A DNA stretch of 64,000 nucleotides from Streptomonospora litoralis (GTDB lineage Bacteria > Actinomycetota > Actinomycetes > Streptosporangiales > Streptosporangiaceae): assembly GCF_004323735.1 (NCBI RefSeq), contig NZ_CP036455.1:5265101-5329100 (forward strand). The letters run 5' to 3'. This document shows positions 40,330 through 48,528 of this stretch, piece after piece. Under the pieces are notes generated by a model, which saw only the letters and a program-made list of their open reading frames with translations, made no database searches and was not told the DNA's origin. The stretch's first letter is position 1; the number at the start of each line of letters is the position of its first letter. The translations under genes were made by a program, and so were the position numbers.

Positions 40330-40989
40330 GTGCGGTCCGAGGGCCGCTACCGGCTGATGCCCGAGATCATCGCGGCCCTGCGCGACTTCGCCAACCCCTT
40401 CTCCATCCTCACCAAAGGCCGCCTCATCCTGCGCGACCTCGACCTGCTGGAGGAGGCCGCACGGGTTACCGAGGTCGGGCTGGCGGTCTCGGTCGGCTCG
40501 CTCGACGAAGAGGTGCGGCGTTCGGCCGAACCCGGCACGCCCCGCCCCGAGAGCCGCCTGGACGTCGTCCGGCGCTGCGCGGAACGCGGCCTGCGGTGCT
40601 CGGTGCTGATGGCCCCGATCCTGCCGGGGCTGACCGACTCCCCGGAACAGATCGAATCCACCGTCGCCGCCATCGCCGACTCCGGTGCCGCGAGCGTCAC
40701 CCCGATCATGCTGCACCTGCGCCCCGGCGCCCGCGAGTGGTACCTGCAGTGGCTCGCCCGCGAACACCCGCATCTGGTGCCGCGCTACCGCGAGCTCTAC
40801 CGCCGCGGCGCCTACGCCCCCAAGCCCTACCGCGACCTGGTCTCCTCCCGCGTCCACGACGCGGCCCGCCGCCACCGCCTCGTCGGCCCCGGCGACGGCT
40901 CCTCACGACACCGCCCCACATCGGACGAACCCGCAGCAGCCGACGCGGCCACCCCTGACGCGAACGGTGAACAGCTCACCCTCATGTAG
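40330..40989 (+). pseudogene. Radical SAM protein (Rv2578c-like), N-terminal part deleted
   Basis: The remaining 219 residues begin exactly where the middle of an Rv2578c-type radical SAM protein would be (EGRYRLMPEIIAALRDF, then FSILTKGRLILRDLDLL, LAVSVGSLDEEV, SVLMAPILPGLTD) and continue to a normal C-terminus. The N-terminal region with the CxxxCxxC iron-sulfur motif is absent and is not found upstream; the frame runs back into the metallophosphoesterase gene out of register with any homology. GTG 40330 gives an open frame, but the product cannot bind the cluster. Gene decay by deletion is the simplest reading. Confidence 0.7.
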
Positions 40990-41002
40990 TCGGTGTTTCG
41001 GC

Positions 41003-41019
41003 CCCGCCTGCCAGGCGGG
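41003..41019. terminator. Short GC hairpin after the radical SAM remnant
   Basis: CCCGCC and GGCGGG pair around a five-base loop 13 bases after the stop at 40989. No T-run. Likely terminator between convergent genes. Confidence 0.45.
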
Positions 41020-41047
41020 TGCCTGCGAATACGCCGACTGGACTGGG

Positions 41048-41102
41048 CCGGAGCGGCCGGCGGCGGTGGGAAGGGCGCGCTGATCCCACCGCCGCGCTCC
41101 GG
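41048..41102. terminator. Long hairpin between convergent genes
   Basis: GCGGCGGTGGGA (41060-41071) pairs perfectly with 41084-41095 around a 12-base loop; after a five-base bulge the outer CCGGAGC (41048-41054) pairs with GCTCCGG (41096-41102). A strong bidirectional terminator candidate between the radical SAM remnant and the DUF2000 gene. Confidence 0.6.
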
Positions 41103-41231
41103 CGGAACGCGGTGCGGGCACGGTCCGCCGGCGCGACGGCGGTCGCCGGGGTCCCGGCGGCGGCGCCTGCGACTCGCCCTCGGCGGGAGGCTCCCTTGGA
41201 GCTCCGGCCCGCTGTTGCCGCGACTGCCGTG

Positions 41232-41732
41232 TCACCTCAGTAGGGGCAGGCGGCCGACGATCTTGTCGACCTTGTTGCGCGGTCCGACCAGCGCGACGCC
41301 GTGGTAGCCGATGTCGTCGGGTCCGGTGTCGGCCAAGGTGTCCAGGTAGCCGCCGTACACGCGGCAGACCTGGGCCAGCGACGGCATGTCCACCAGGAGC
41401 AGCCCCGCCTTGCCGGCGGCTTTGTCGCGGATGCGGCGCACCGCCTCCGCATCGCCCCCCAGGACCGTGCAGCCGGTCCAGGGCAGCCCGCGGTGCACGG
41501 AGCCGGAGGCGTCGGCGCCGCCGGGGCCGATCAGCAGCGGCGCCTCCCGGCCGACGGCGGCGGCCAGGCAGCCCGCGGTGTTGGCGACGAGCCCCGGCTC
41601 CAGGTTCCGGTCGATCACCATCACCCATTTCACCGAGACGTCGCGGGTCGGCCGGTCGATGTCGACGTCGTCGGGGTCGATCTCGAAGGAACCCGCCGGG
41701 GCGGGGTCGGGGCGGGTGAGCTGGTCGGTCAT
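41232..41732 (-). CDS. DUF2000 family protein
   Basis: 166 residues, ATG 41732 with GAGGAAGA. After an Asp/Pro-rich start, KWVMVIDRNLEPGLVANTAG opens the DUF2000 fold (PTH2-like alpha/beta domain); GPGGADASGSVHRGLPWTGC and YHGVALVGPRNKVDKIVG are also typical. Function unknown. Divergently placed next to a Lrp/AsnC regulator, an arrangement seen repeatedly for this family, so the regulator probably controls it. Confidence 0.8.
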   Translation of the reverse strand: MTDQLTRPDPAPAGSFEIDPDDVDIDRPTRDVSVKWVMVIDRNLEPGLVANTAGCLAAAVGREAPLLIGPGGADASGSVHRGLPWTGCTVLGGDAEAVRRIRDKAAGKAGLLLVDMPSLAQVCRVYGGYLDTLADTGPDDIGYHGVALVGPRNKVDKIVGRLPLLR

Positions 41733-41879
41733 ACGTCTTCCTCGGCGTCGGGCGCCTCGGCGGAGTTTCCCGCCTAGGCGCGTTCTCTGTTCGACGTACG
41801 CGTACTGTGGCTGAAGCTAGCCATACATACGAGCTTGGGAAAGCCGATCCGAACTTCGTTCGCCGAAGGGGCGGAATTC

Positions 41880-42389
41880 GTGGAGTTGGACGAACTCGAC
41901 CGCGCGATTCTGCGAGAGCTGCAGAAGGATGCACGGCGCACCAACCGCGACCTGGCCGCGGCGGTCGGCGTGGCGCCGTCCACGTCGCTGGAGCGGGTGC
42001 GGTCGCTGCGGGAGCGGGGGGTGTTGCGCGGCTACCGCGCCGAGGTGGACCTGGAGGCGATCGGACGCGGCATCCAGGCGATGATCTCGGTGCGGATCCG
42101 CCCGCCGTCGCGGCGCAACATCGAGGCGTTCCGCGAGTGGGCGGCGCGGCTCCCCGACACCGTGGGCGTGTTCGTGACCTCGGGAAACAAGGACTTCCTG
42201 CTGCATGTGGCCGTTCCCGACACGGACGGCCTCTACGCGTTCGTCATCGACCGGCTGACCGAGCGCCCGGAGGTCGCCGACGTCGAGACGAGCGTCGTCT
42301 ACGAGCACGTCCGCGCACCGGCGATCGAGCCGGTCCGGCCGCCACGTCCCCACACCGGCGACCGCGGCCGCGGCAGCCGCCCCGGATGA
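41880..42389 (+). CDS. Lrp/AsnC family transcriptional regulator
   Basis: 169 residues from GTG 41880 with AAGGGG upstream. N-terminal helix-turn-helix (LDELDRAILRELQKDARRTN then VGVAPSTSLERVRSLRERGVL) and C-terminal RAM domain (AMISVRIRPPSRRN to the beta-strand ADVETSVVYEHV), with a Pro/Arg-rich extension of about 25 residues. Senses amino acids or related effectors. Divergent from the DUF2000 gene with about 147 bases between starts. Confidence 0.85.
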   Translation: MELDELDRAILRELQKDARRTNRDLAAAVGVAPSTSLERVRSLRERGVLRGYRAEVDLEAIGRGIQAMISVRIRPPSRRNIEAFREWAARLPDTVGVFVTSGNKDFLLHVAVPDTDGLYAFVIDRLTERPEVADVETSVVYEHVRAPAIEPVRPPRPHTGDRGRGSRPG

Positions 42390-42710
42390 ACCGTTCGGGC
42401 CCGCGGAACGTTCGGCCGAGCCCGATAGCGTCGGCGGCGCGTAGGCGGCGGCTCCGCACACGGGGCCGGCGGTCCTTGCTCGCGGGCTCCGAACCGCAAG
42501 CGTGAGCGTAGTCCGGACGGACTTCGACAGACTCCGCGTTCATCCGGATTGCGCTGCGTCGATGTAATCGGCCGAATCCGATGGGTGAAAAGGGTCTAGA
42601 CCACATACCCGCTCCCCGGGTACAAAGGATCGGATTTCCGGCGTCGCACGGCATCTGGCCCAAACGGGACAGCCGTAGCGCGCACACCCACGGACAACGG
42701 TGGTCTGCTG
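42390..42710. promoter_or_regulatory. Upstream region of the ferric-reductase-like gene
   Basis: 321 bases without a gene. A 10-base palindrome GGTCTAGACC (42593-42602) with an A-rich run directly before it lies about 110 bases before the start at 42711 and may be part of a promoter or operator. Nothing else is recognised. Confidence 0.35.
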
Positions 42711-43865
42711 ATGGCGAGAATCCCCCACTCATCGCCCGACGAACGGCGGCCGCGGCGCGGCGGACGCTTCGACTGGGCTGCCCTGCGCGCGGACCTGCGC
42801 GCCGCCGTCCCCGACGCCGCGGCGGCGCTGGTCGTCACGGCGGCCATCTTCGCCTGGCTCTACGCGCGTATCCACAGCGGCACGTCACCGACGATCGACG
42901 TGATGCCCATGCTCGGCGAGCACCCCGACCGGTACTGGATGTACTGGTTGTGCCAGGCGTTCGGCTGGTCGGCGCTGCTGTGGGCGTGGATCACCGTGAT
43001 GTTGGGCATGGCGCGCTCCAGCGTGCACCCCTCGTGGCTGCCGGTCTCGGCTCCGCGCCTGGAACGCTGGCACCGCACCACCAGCCTGACCACCATCGGG
43101 TTGATGTTCGCGCACGCGTTCATGTTCTTCGCCGACTCGGTGCGCGGCAACGAGGACGGCCTCGGCTGGGCCGGCCGCCTCGGCACCGCGTTCGTCGAGG
43201 TCTTCGTCCCCGGCGGCTACACCACGGGCACCGGCCAGGTGGCGATCCTGATCGGACTCATCGCCTTCTACCTGGCCATCCCGCTCGGGCTGGCGTTCTA
43301 CCTGCGCCGCCGCACCGGGTCGCGCGTGTGGCTGGCCCTGCACAGGTTCGTGATCGTCGTGTACGCCCTGAGCGTCTGGCACACGCTGCTCTACGGCACC
43401 AACGTCTGGTACGACGGGGCGTTCCGCACCACCGTGTGGCTGCTGCAGATACCGGTCGCCGCGCTGCTGCTGGTGCGCCTGTCCGCCCCGGCTCGGCCCG
43501 GTGAGCGGCTGCGCCCACGCAACGCGGGGCAGGGGCCGCTGGGATACGCCCTGCGCCTGGCCGCCCGGGTCGGGGCGGCGGCGGTGATCGCCGTGGTCCT
43601 GGCGGTGACCTTCACCGGACGCGACGGCGGCAGGACGCGCGGCGTGGAAGGCGCCGAGATGAACGTGACGCAGCCGATGGTCTGGGTTGGGCTCGCCCTC
43701 CTGCTGGCCACGATCGTCGCGGTCGTCGCCGCGGTGGCCCGGCGCCGCACCGGCCGAAGCGGTCCGCGAAGGGCGGCGGCAGCGCCCGAAGGGTCCGCCG
43801 AGGAGGGGGCCTCCTATGCGGATGGTGCCGCCGGTACCGGACGCACCCCGGCGTCGGAAGGGTAG
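42711..43865 (+). CDS. Ferric reductase-like transmembrane protein
   Basis: 384 residues. About seven membrane helices. Histidines placed in helices (RLERWHRTTSL, LMFAHAFMF, LHRFVIVVYALSVWHTLL) are the likely ligands of two haems, as in the ferric reductase/NOX transmembrane domain and MsrQ. No FAD/NAD(P) module follows; the C-terminal part has one more helix and an Ala/Gly/Glu tail, so electrons would have to come from a separate partner. Membrane electron-transfer protein; iron or oxidised-protein reduction are possible roles. Confidence 0.7.
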   Translation: MARIPHSSPDERRPRRGGRFDWAALRADLRAAVPDAAAALVVTAAIFAWLYARIHSGTSPTIDVMPMLGEHPDRYWMYWLCQAFGWSALLWAWITVMLGMARSSVHPSWLPVSAPRLERWHRTTSLTTIGLMFAHAFMFFADSVRGNEDGLGWAGRLGTAFVEVFVPGGYTTGTGQVAILIGLIAFYLAIPLGLAFYLRRRTGSRVWLALHRFVIVVYALSVWHTLLYGTNVWYDGAFRTTVWLLQIPVAALLLVRLSAPARPGERLRPRNAGQGPLGYALRLAARVGAAAVIAVVLAVTFTGRDGGRTRGVEGAEMNVTQPMVWVGLALLLATIVAVVAAVARRRTGRSGPRRAAAAPEGSAEEGASYADGAAGTGRTPASEG

Positions 43866-44728
43866 CTCCCCTCGAACCGGAAATCCTGATCCGGTGCGGC
43901 TTTCCGGAAGCGGTGCGGCCCGCGGCCTGGCAGCGGCACGGCCGGCCGCGCGGGCGCCTGGAGCGTTCGCGCGGCGCGGCCGGTGGCGCGGGCGGAGCGG
44001 TGTGCCCCGATGCCTGTGCCGCCATCGTCACAGCACGCGCAGGTCCGGCAACAGGACCCGCCACGCCTCCGCGGATACGGCCGGATGCCGCCACACCCGA
44101 GCGGCAGCGCGATGGCACCCGCGCGCAGGCGGCGGGGCGTGCGGCAGACGTTGTATCGGGAACCGCACTATGGTTCACTATCCGATGGATACACAGTTTC
44201 CTGTACCAACGGAGATGACCCCATGGTCGCGGCGACTCCTGCTCCGCGCCCGAGACTCCTGTCCGGGCGCCCCTCGTCATGTACGCCGCGGACGCGGCCG
44301 CGGCGTCCGCGAAGGAGAAGCCGCGGCGACGAGGGCGGCTCAGGCGCGGGCCCGGGCCCGCGCCCATCGGGCGAGGGCTCGCCGTCGCCGGCACCCGTTC
44401 CGGCGGTGCTCTGTGCGGGGCTTAGGAGGATCCGGATTGCGGGGACTCTGCCACCTTTCGCCGGGTGCGCGGTGGCCTCGCGGAGCGCACTCCGCCGCGC
44501 CGCCCAGTCCGCGGACCGGTTTCGCGCTCGCGTCATCGCCGGTCACCGGGTCCTCGGCTGTCCGCGTCGGCACGCCGCGGCCCCCGACCTGCTCGGTCGA
44601 GTCCGAATCGGAAGCCGACCGTGGCCGTCGAGGGCATTCCCCCGGTGCGGAAGATGCGGTACCCATTGACCTGGAAGCAGGGGGCGTTATGGGCGTGACG
44701 GGCGATTCCGAGACCTCGTGGGTGTGAT
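43866..44728. other. 863-base stretch without a supported gene
   Basis: Several overlapping frames exist on both strands but none has a recognisable domain or natural composition. Around 44150-44205 base composition drops and two nested inverted repeats occur (GAACC/GGTTC, and TGTATC/GATACA further out), resembling a promoter with an operator; the downstream frame beginning at 44214 decays into Arg/Ala-rich text. The stretch may hold the remains of a deleted gene. Confidence 0.4.
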
Positions 44729-45352
44729 GTGGCGAAGCGAACCGACGAACCCGGGGACGACCCCTCCGTCGACGAGAAGGACCCGGCAGCGGCCGAAGCG
44801 GTCGCCACCACGGAGATGGCGCAGGGCCCCGACCGCGGAGAGGACAGGTCCGCCCCCGGCGGTCCCCCTGAGGCCACCGGTGCGGCCGGGCGGCTCCGCA
44901 GGTTGGGGTTCTTCCTCCTCCGCGCGCTCGCCATCCTGGCGGCGTTCGCCGCGATGGTGGCCTTCGCCGCGGTGCTGGCCCGGCTCACGCTGACACCGGT
45001 CCCCGGCGCCGCCGGCCACACCCACACCAACCTGGAACCGGGCTGGTCGCTGCGGTTCTACCTCGACGCTCCCGCCCGCGACGCGATCCAGCAGGTCGGC
45101 GGAAACATCGTCCTCGGCGCGCCGTTCGGCATCCTGCTGCCGATCCTGTACCCCGGATTCCGCCGCGTCGTGCGCACGGTCGTACTCACGGCCACGGTGA
45201 TGCTGCTGGTGGAGACCGTGCAGGGTACGCTGATCACCGGCCGGGCCTTCGACATCGACGACGTCATCCTGAACACCACCGGCGCCCTGCTCGGCTACGT
45301 GCTGCTCGGCCGCCGGATCTCCCGCGCCGTCCACGGCTGGGGCCGCCGGTAG
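44729..45352 (+). CDS. VanZ family membrane protein
   Basis: 207 residues from GTG 44729. An acidic N-terminus (1-50) precedes about four membrane helices. The VanZ signatures are present: VGGNIVLGAPFGILLPIL, LVETVQ and GRAFDIDDVILNTTGALLGY. VanZ proteins are associated with teicoplanin resistance and membrane-lipid functions; exact activity is unclear. The ribosome site is weak. Convergent with the YqeB-like gene with only 32 bases between stops. Confidence 0.8.
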   Translation: MAKRTDEPGDDPSVDEKDPAAAEAVATTEMAQGPDRGEDRSAPGGPPEATGAAGRLRRLGFFLLRALAILAAFAAMVAFAAVLARLTLTPVPGAAGHTHTNLEPGWSLRFYLDAPARDAIQQVGGNIVLGAPFGILLPILYPGFRRVVRTVVLTATVMLLVETVQGTLITGRAFDIDDVILNTTGALLGYVLLGRRISRAVHGWGRR

Positions 45353-45384
45353 CCGAGTGCGCAGTCGGCCTCCCGCGGACGCCG

Positions 45385-46155
45385 TCACACGCCATCCGCG
45401 CCCCCGGCTTCGGGGTCGCCGCACTCGGCAACGACACTGCGCCAGTACTGGCTTTTGCCGTGGTCGCGTACCACCAGGTCCAACCGCGCCAGTTCCGCGC
45501 GCAGCGCCTCGGCGTCCTCGGCGGCCTTGGAGCCGTCCTCGGCCAGCGCTCGCGCCCGCGCGGCGAAGAGCCCGTGTGCGCTCGCGGAGAGGTCCGGCGC
45601 GCCCTCCACCCAGCGGCGGTACTGCGCGGCGTGCGGGTCGCCGCCGTCGACCCAGGGGTAGCCGTGCTTGCGGAACGCGGCTGCCAGGCGGGCGGCGCTG
45701 AGGTCGGTGGTCCGCCCGGCGAGCTCCTCGGTCGCGGGGCCGAGCGCTACCAGCCGCTTGCCGTCCTTGAAGACCGCGCTCGTCCGGGCGCGGCGGAAGG
45801 CGGTGTGCCGGTGCTCGCGCTCGATCGTCGCCGCTTCGTCGGACACGGTCACCGTTACCGACTCTCTCGCGCCGATCGCGGCCAGCGCCAGTCCGGCGGC
45901 CAGTCCGACGACAGCGCCGCCGATGCGGGTGGGCAGATCCGGCAGCGCGGCCAGGAGCTGGACCGGCCCTTCGAACGGCACCCACGGCCAAGTCGCCACC
46001 CGGTCGGCCAGACTCTTCAGCAGGGCGCCGAGGACGGTCCCCACCAGTGGGAACCCGCCCCACATCAGGACGCGCTCGCCCCGGCCCGCCGCGACGACCG
46101 TCGCACCCCCGGGCGCCGACGCCTCCGGTTTCATGCCACCCCTCTTCTCCGCCAT
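45385..46155 (-). CDS. YqeB-like two-helix membrane protein
   Basis: 256 residues. A basic start, two membrane helices (about 30-50 and 75-95), then a soluble domain with VTVTVSDEAATIEREHRHTA and VFKDGKRLVAL, resembling the bacterial PH-like domain of YqeB-family proteins; I make this match from memory. The C-terminal part is helical and ends acidic. Function unknown. Divergent from the histidine kinase gene. Confidence 0.6.
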   Translation of the reverse strand: MAEKRGGMKPEASAPGGATVVAAGRGERVLMWGGFPLVGTVLGALLKSLADRVATWPWVPFEGPVQLLAALPDLPTRIGGAVVGLAAGLALAAIGARESVTVTVSDEAATIEREHRHTAFRRARTSAVFKDGKRLVALGPATEELAGRTTDLSAARLAAAFRKHGYPWVDGGDPHAAQYRRWVEGAPDLSASAHGLFAARARALAEDGSKAAEDAEALRAELARLDLVVRDHGKSQYWRSVVAECGDPEAGGADGV

Positions 46156-46488
46156 AGCGTGTCCGATACCCCTCCGTTCGGGAGCGCCCCTCCCGACGCC
46201 GACCGTTACCGCCGTCCCGCGCCGGACGTGCGGGCGGGAGTGGGTCGGCGCTCCCGGCCGCCGCCTGCGAGCAGACGACCGGGCCCTGGACCCGTGCGGT
46301 CCGTGTCATGGCTCGAAGCTAGAGCCCGCGGGGATTCGGGCGCGTCGACCGCCGGTATCGGATGCCGCGACGACGGTCGTCGATCGGCGGGGAACCGTCA
46401 TCCGAAAGTATTCTCCGCCCCTACTCGGGTCGCCGATGCTGCCCCGTGCGCACCGCCGCAGCTGGGGCGCCGAGTAGTTTCGACAGTC
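46156..46488. promoter_or_regulatory. Divergent promoter region of yqeB-like gene and histidine kinase
   Basis: 333 bases without a gene. The strip around 46400-46420 (GAAAGTATTCT) is locally AT-rich and could hold the kinase promoter. No inverted repeat stands out. Confidence 0.3.
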
Positions 46489-47787
46489 ATGGAGGGCGCA
46501 GACGACAGCCGGATCGCCGAGCAGGCGGACGCGGGCCTGCTCGGCAGGCGCGGGCCGCGCGAGTGGGCCGCGGACCTCGCCCTGTTCCTCGTCGCGGTCG
46601 GCTACGGGCTCGTCTGGACGGTGGCGCTGTCGGAGGACCCCGATATCACGGGGGCGGCGCTGCTGCGGGAGCAGCTCGTCTGGGCGGCGGCGTGCGCGGC
46701 GGTGTGGCTTCGACGCCGGTGGCCGGTCGCGCTGTCCCTCGGCCTGATCCCGCTTTCCGCCTATGCCGCGCTGTCCGACGGCGCTCAGCTGGTGGCCCTG
46801 TTCACCGTGGCCGTGCACCGGCCCGCCCGCACGGCCGCCCTGTGCGGAACGGCGACCGTGGCCGGGCAGATCGTCTACTTCGCGCTGTTCACGCTCCTGG
46901 CGTCGCCCGTGCGGCAGCCCGACGACGGCGAACTGCAGTGGATCGTGGCGTTCACGGCCGTCGCGGTCGTCGCGGCGCTCGGGTGGGGAGCGGTGGTCCG
47001 CCATCGTCGCCAGCTCGTGCTGAGCCTGCGCGAACGGGCGGCGCGAGCCGAATCCGAGGCGCGGCTGCGCGCCGAGCGCGCCCAGATGCACGCCCGTGAG
47101 CAGATCGCCCGCGAGATGCACGACGTGCTCGGGCACCGGCTCTCGCTACTGAGCGTGCACGCGGGCGCGCTGGAGTACCGGCCCGACGCGCCGGCCGAGG
47201 AGGTCGAGCGCGCCGCCGCCGTGATCCGCGTCAGTTCGCACCGGGCCCTGCAGGATCTGCGGGAGGTCATCGGCGTGCTGCGCGCGCCGGTGGGCGAGCT
47301 GCCGCAGCCGACGCTGGCCGACGTCCGCGGCCTGGTCGCCGAGTCGGCGGCGGCCGGGATGCGGGTGGAGCTGGTCGAGGAGGTCTCGGGCAGAGCGCCG
47401 GAGACCGCCGGGCGTACGGCCTACCGGATCGTGCAGGAAGGGCTGACCAACGTGCGCCGGCACGCGCCCGGAGCGCACGTGCGGGTGAGCCTGCACGGCG
47501 CTCCGGCCGAGGGGTTGGCAGTCGAGGTACACAACACCGCTCCGGCGGCGGGGAGGACGCCGGACGGGCGCGGCCCCACCGCCGGCGGCGCCGCCGGCGT
47601 GGAGCCGGAGCCGGGTCGCGGCACACGGGACGGAGCCCGAGAGGCCGGATCCGGCGCGGCTCCGGTCGGCGGCCAAGGGCTTCTCGGACTCGCGGAACGC
47701 CTCTCCCTGGCCGGCGGCCGACTCAGCCACGGTCCCGACGACTCCGGCGGCTTCCACCTCAAGGCCCGGCTGCCCTGGGACGAGTGA
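46489..47787 (+). CDS. Sensor histidine kinase (HisKA_3), orphan
   Basis: 432 residues from ATG 46489. About five membrane helices up to residue 172, a coiled linker, the HisKA_3 dimerisation helix with phospho-acceptor His211 in AREMHDVLGHRLSLLSVH, and an HATPase domain with the N-box (VQEGLTNVRRHA) and a long disordered insertion (about 355-395, Gly/Pro/Arg-rich) before GLLGLAERLSLAGG. Partner NarL regulators normally lie directly downstream; here the next gene is on the other strand. The unpaired NarL regulator at 34597-35292 is a possible partner. Confidence 0.85.
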   Translation: MEGADDSRIAEQADAGLLGRRGPREWAADLALFLVAVGYGLVWTVALSEDPDITGAALLREQLVWAAACAAVWLRRRWPVALSLGLIPLSAYAALSDGAQLVALFTVAVHRPARTAALCGTATVAGQIVYFALFTLLASPVRQPDDGELQWIVAFTAVAVVAALGWGAVVRHRRQLVLSLRERAARAESEARLRAERAQMHAREQIAREMHDVLGHRLSLLSVHAGALEYRPDAPAEEVERAAAVIRVSSHRALQDLREVIGVLRAPVGELPQPTLADVRGLVAESAAAGMRVELVEEVSGRAPETAGRTAYRIVQEGLTNVRRHAPGAHVRVSLHGAPAEGLAVEVHNTAPAAGRTPDGRGPTAGGAAGVEPEPGRGTRDGAREAGSGAAPVGGQGLLGLAERLSLAGGRLSHGPDDSGGFHLKARLPWDE

Positions 47788-47805
47788 CCCGCGCGACGAG
47801 CGAGC

Positions 47806-48411
47806 CTACCCGCGCCCCGGCAGCACGTTCCAGTCGGTGAGCACCGGCCTGCCGTGCTCCTCCCCCAGGCGCGCCGTGGCCGCCGTCTCCAGGCGGAACA
47901 GGGCGCCGCACTCCGGCGGCAGGCCCAGGCGGCGTGCCGTCAGGACGCGGAGCAGGTGGCCGTGGGCGACGACGGCGGCGTCGGCGGCGCCGGGGTCCTC
48001 CAGGACCGGCCGCAGCCGCTCCAGGACCCGGTCGGCCCGGGTGCCGACGTGCTCGACGCTTTCGCCCGGATGCTCCGCGTCGCCCGCGGCCACTCCGTCG
48101 CGCCAGATGTACCAGCCGGGGCGCTCCTGCTGGACGGCCGCGGTGGTGCGGCCCTCGTAGCCGCCGTAGTCCCACTCCATCAGGTCGGGGTCGGTCTCCA
48201 CGCCCTCCAGGCCCGCCAGTTCGGCGGTGCCCAGGGCCCGCCGCAGCGGGCTGGCCAGGACCCGCGACAGCGGGCGCCCCGCCAGCAGCGGCCGCAGGGC
48301 GCGCGCCTGCTCCTCGCCCTCGGCTGTCAGTGGCACGTCGGTGCGTCCGGTGTGCCGCCGCGCCACGCTCCACTCGGTCTGCCCGTGGCGGATCAGCAGC
48401 AGTCCGGCCAT
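47806..48411 (-). CDS. Histidine phosphatase (phosphoglycerate mutase-like)
   Basis: 201 residues, ATG 48411 with AAGGAGAG. Catalytic RHGQTEW near the N-terminus, Arg in SPLRRALGTAELAG, Glu in MEWDYGGYEGRT and second His in VVAHGHLLRVL. Broad acid-phosphatase or sugar-phosphate phosphatase activity is likely. It is next to pgi on the same strand, so a link with sugar-phosphate metabolism is plausible. Confidence 0.85.
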   Translation of the reverse strand: MAGLLLIRHGQTEWSVARRHTGRTDVPLTAEGEEQARALRPLLAGRPLSRVLASPLRRALGTAELAGLEGVETDPDLMEWDYGGYEGRTTAAVQQERPGWYIWRDGVAAGDAEHPGESVEHVGTRADRVLERLRPVLEDPGAADAAVVAHGHLLRVLTARRLGLPPECGALFRLETAATARLGEEHGRPVLTDWNVLPGRG

Positions 48412-48528
48412 GCGGTTCTCTCCTTCCCTGTCGTCTCCCCTGCGGCGCTCGGCCCCCTGCGGCCCCGGCGCCGCGGCGCGGGCGGGGGCGGGCGCCGGGC
48501 CGGTGCCGGCGCCCGCCCGCCCGGACCG

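Noticed and set aside
43687-44727. A 346-codon plus-strand frame overlapping the ferric reductase end
   Set aside because: It overlaps the supported gene out of frame and becomes Arg/Ala-rich text without a domain.
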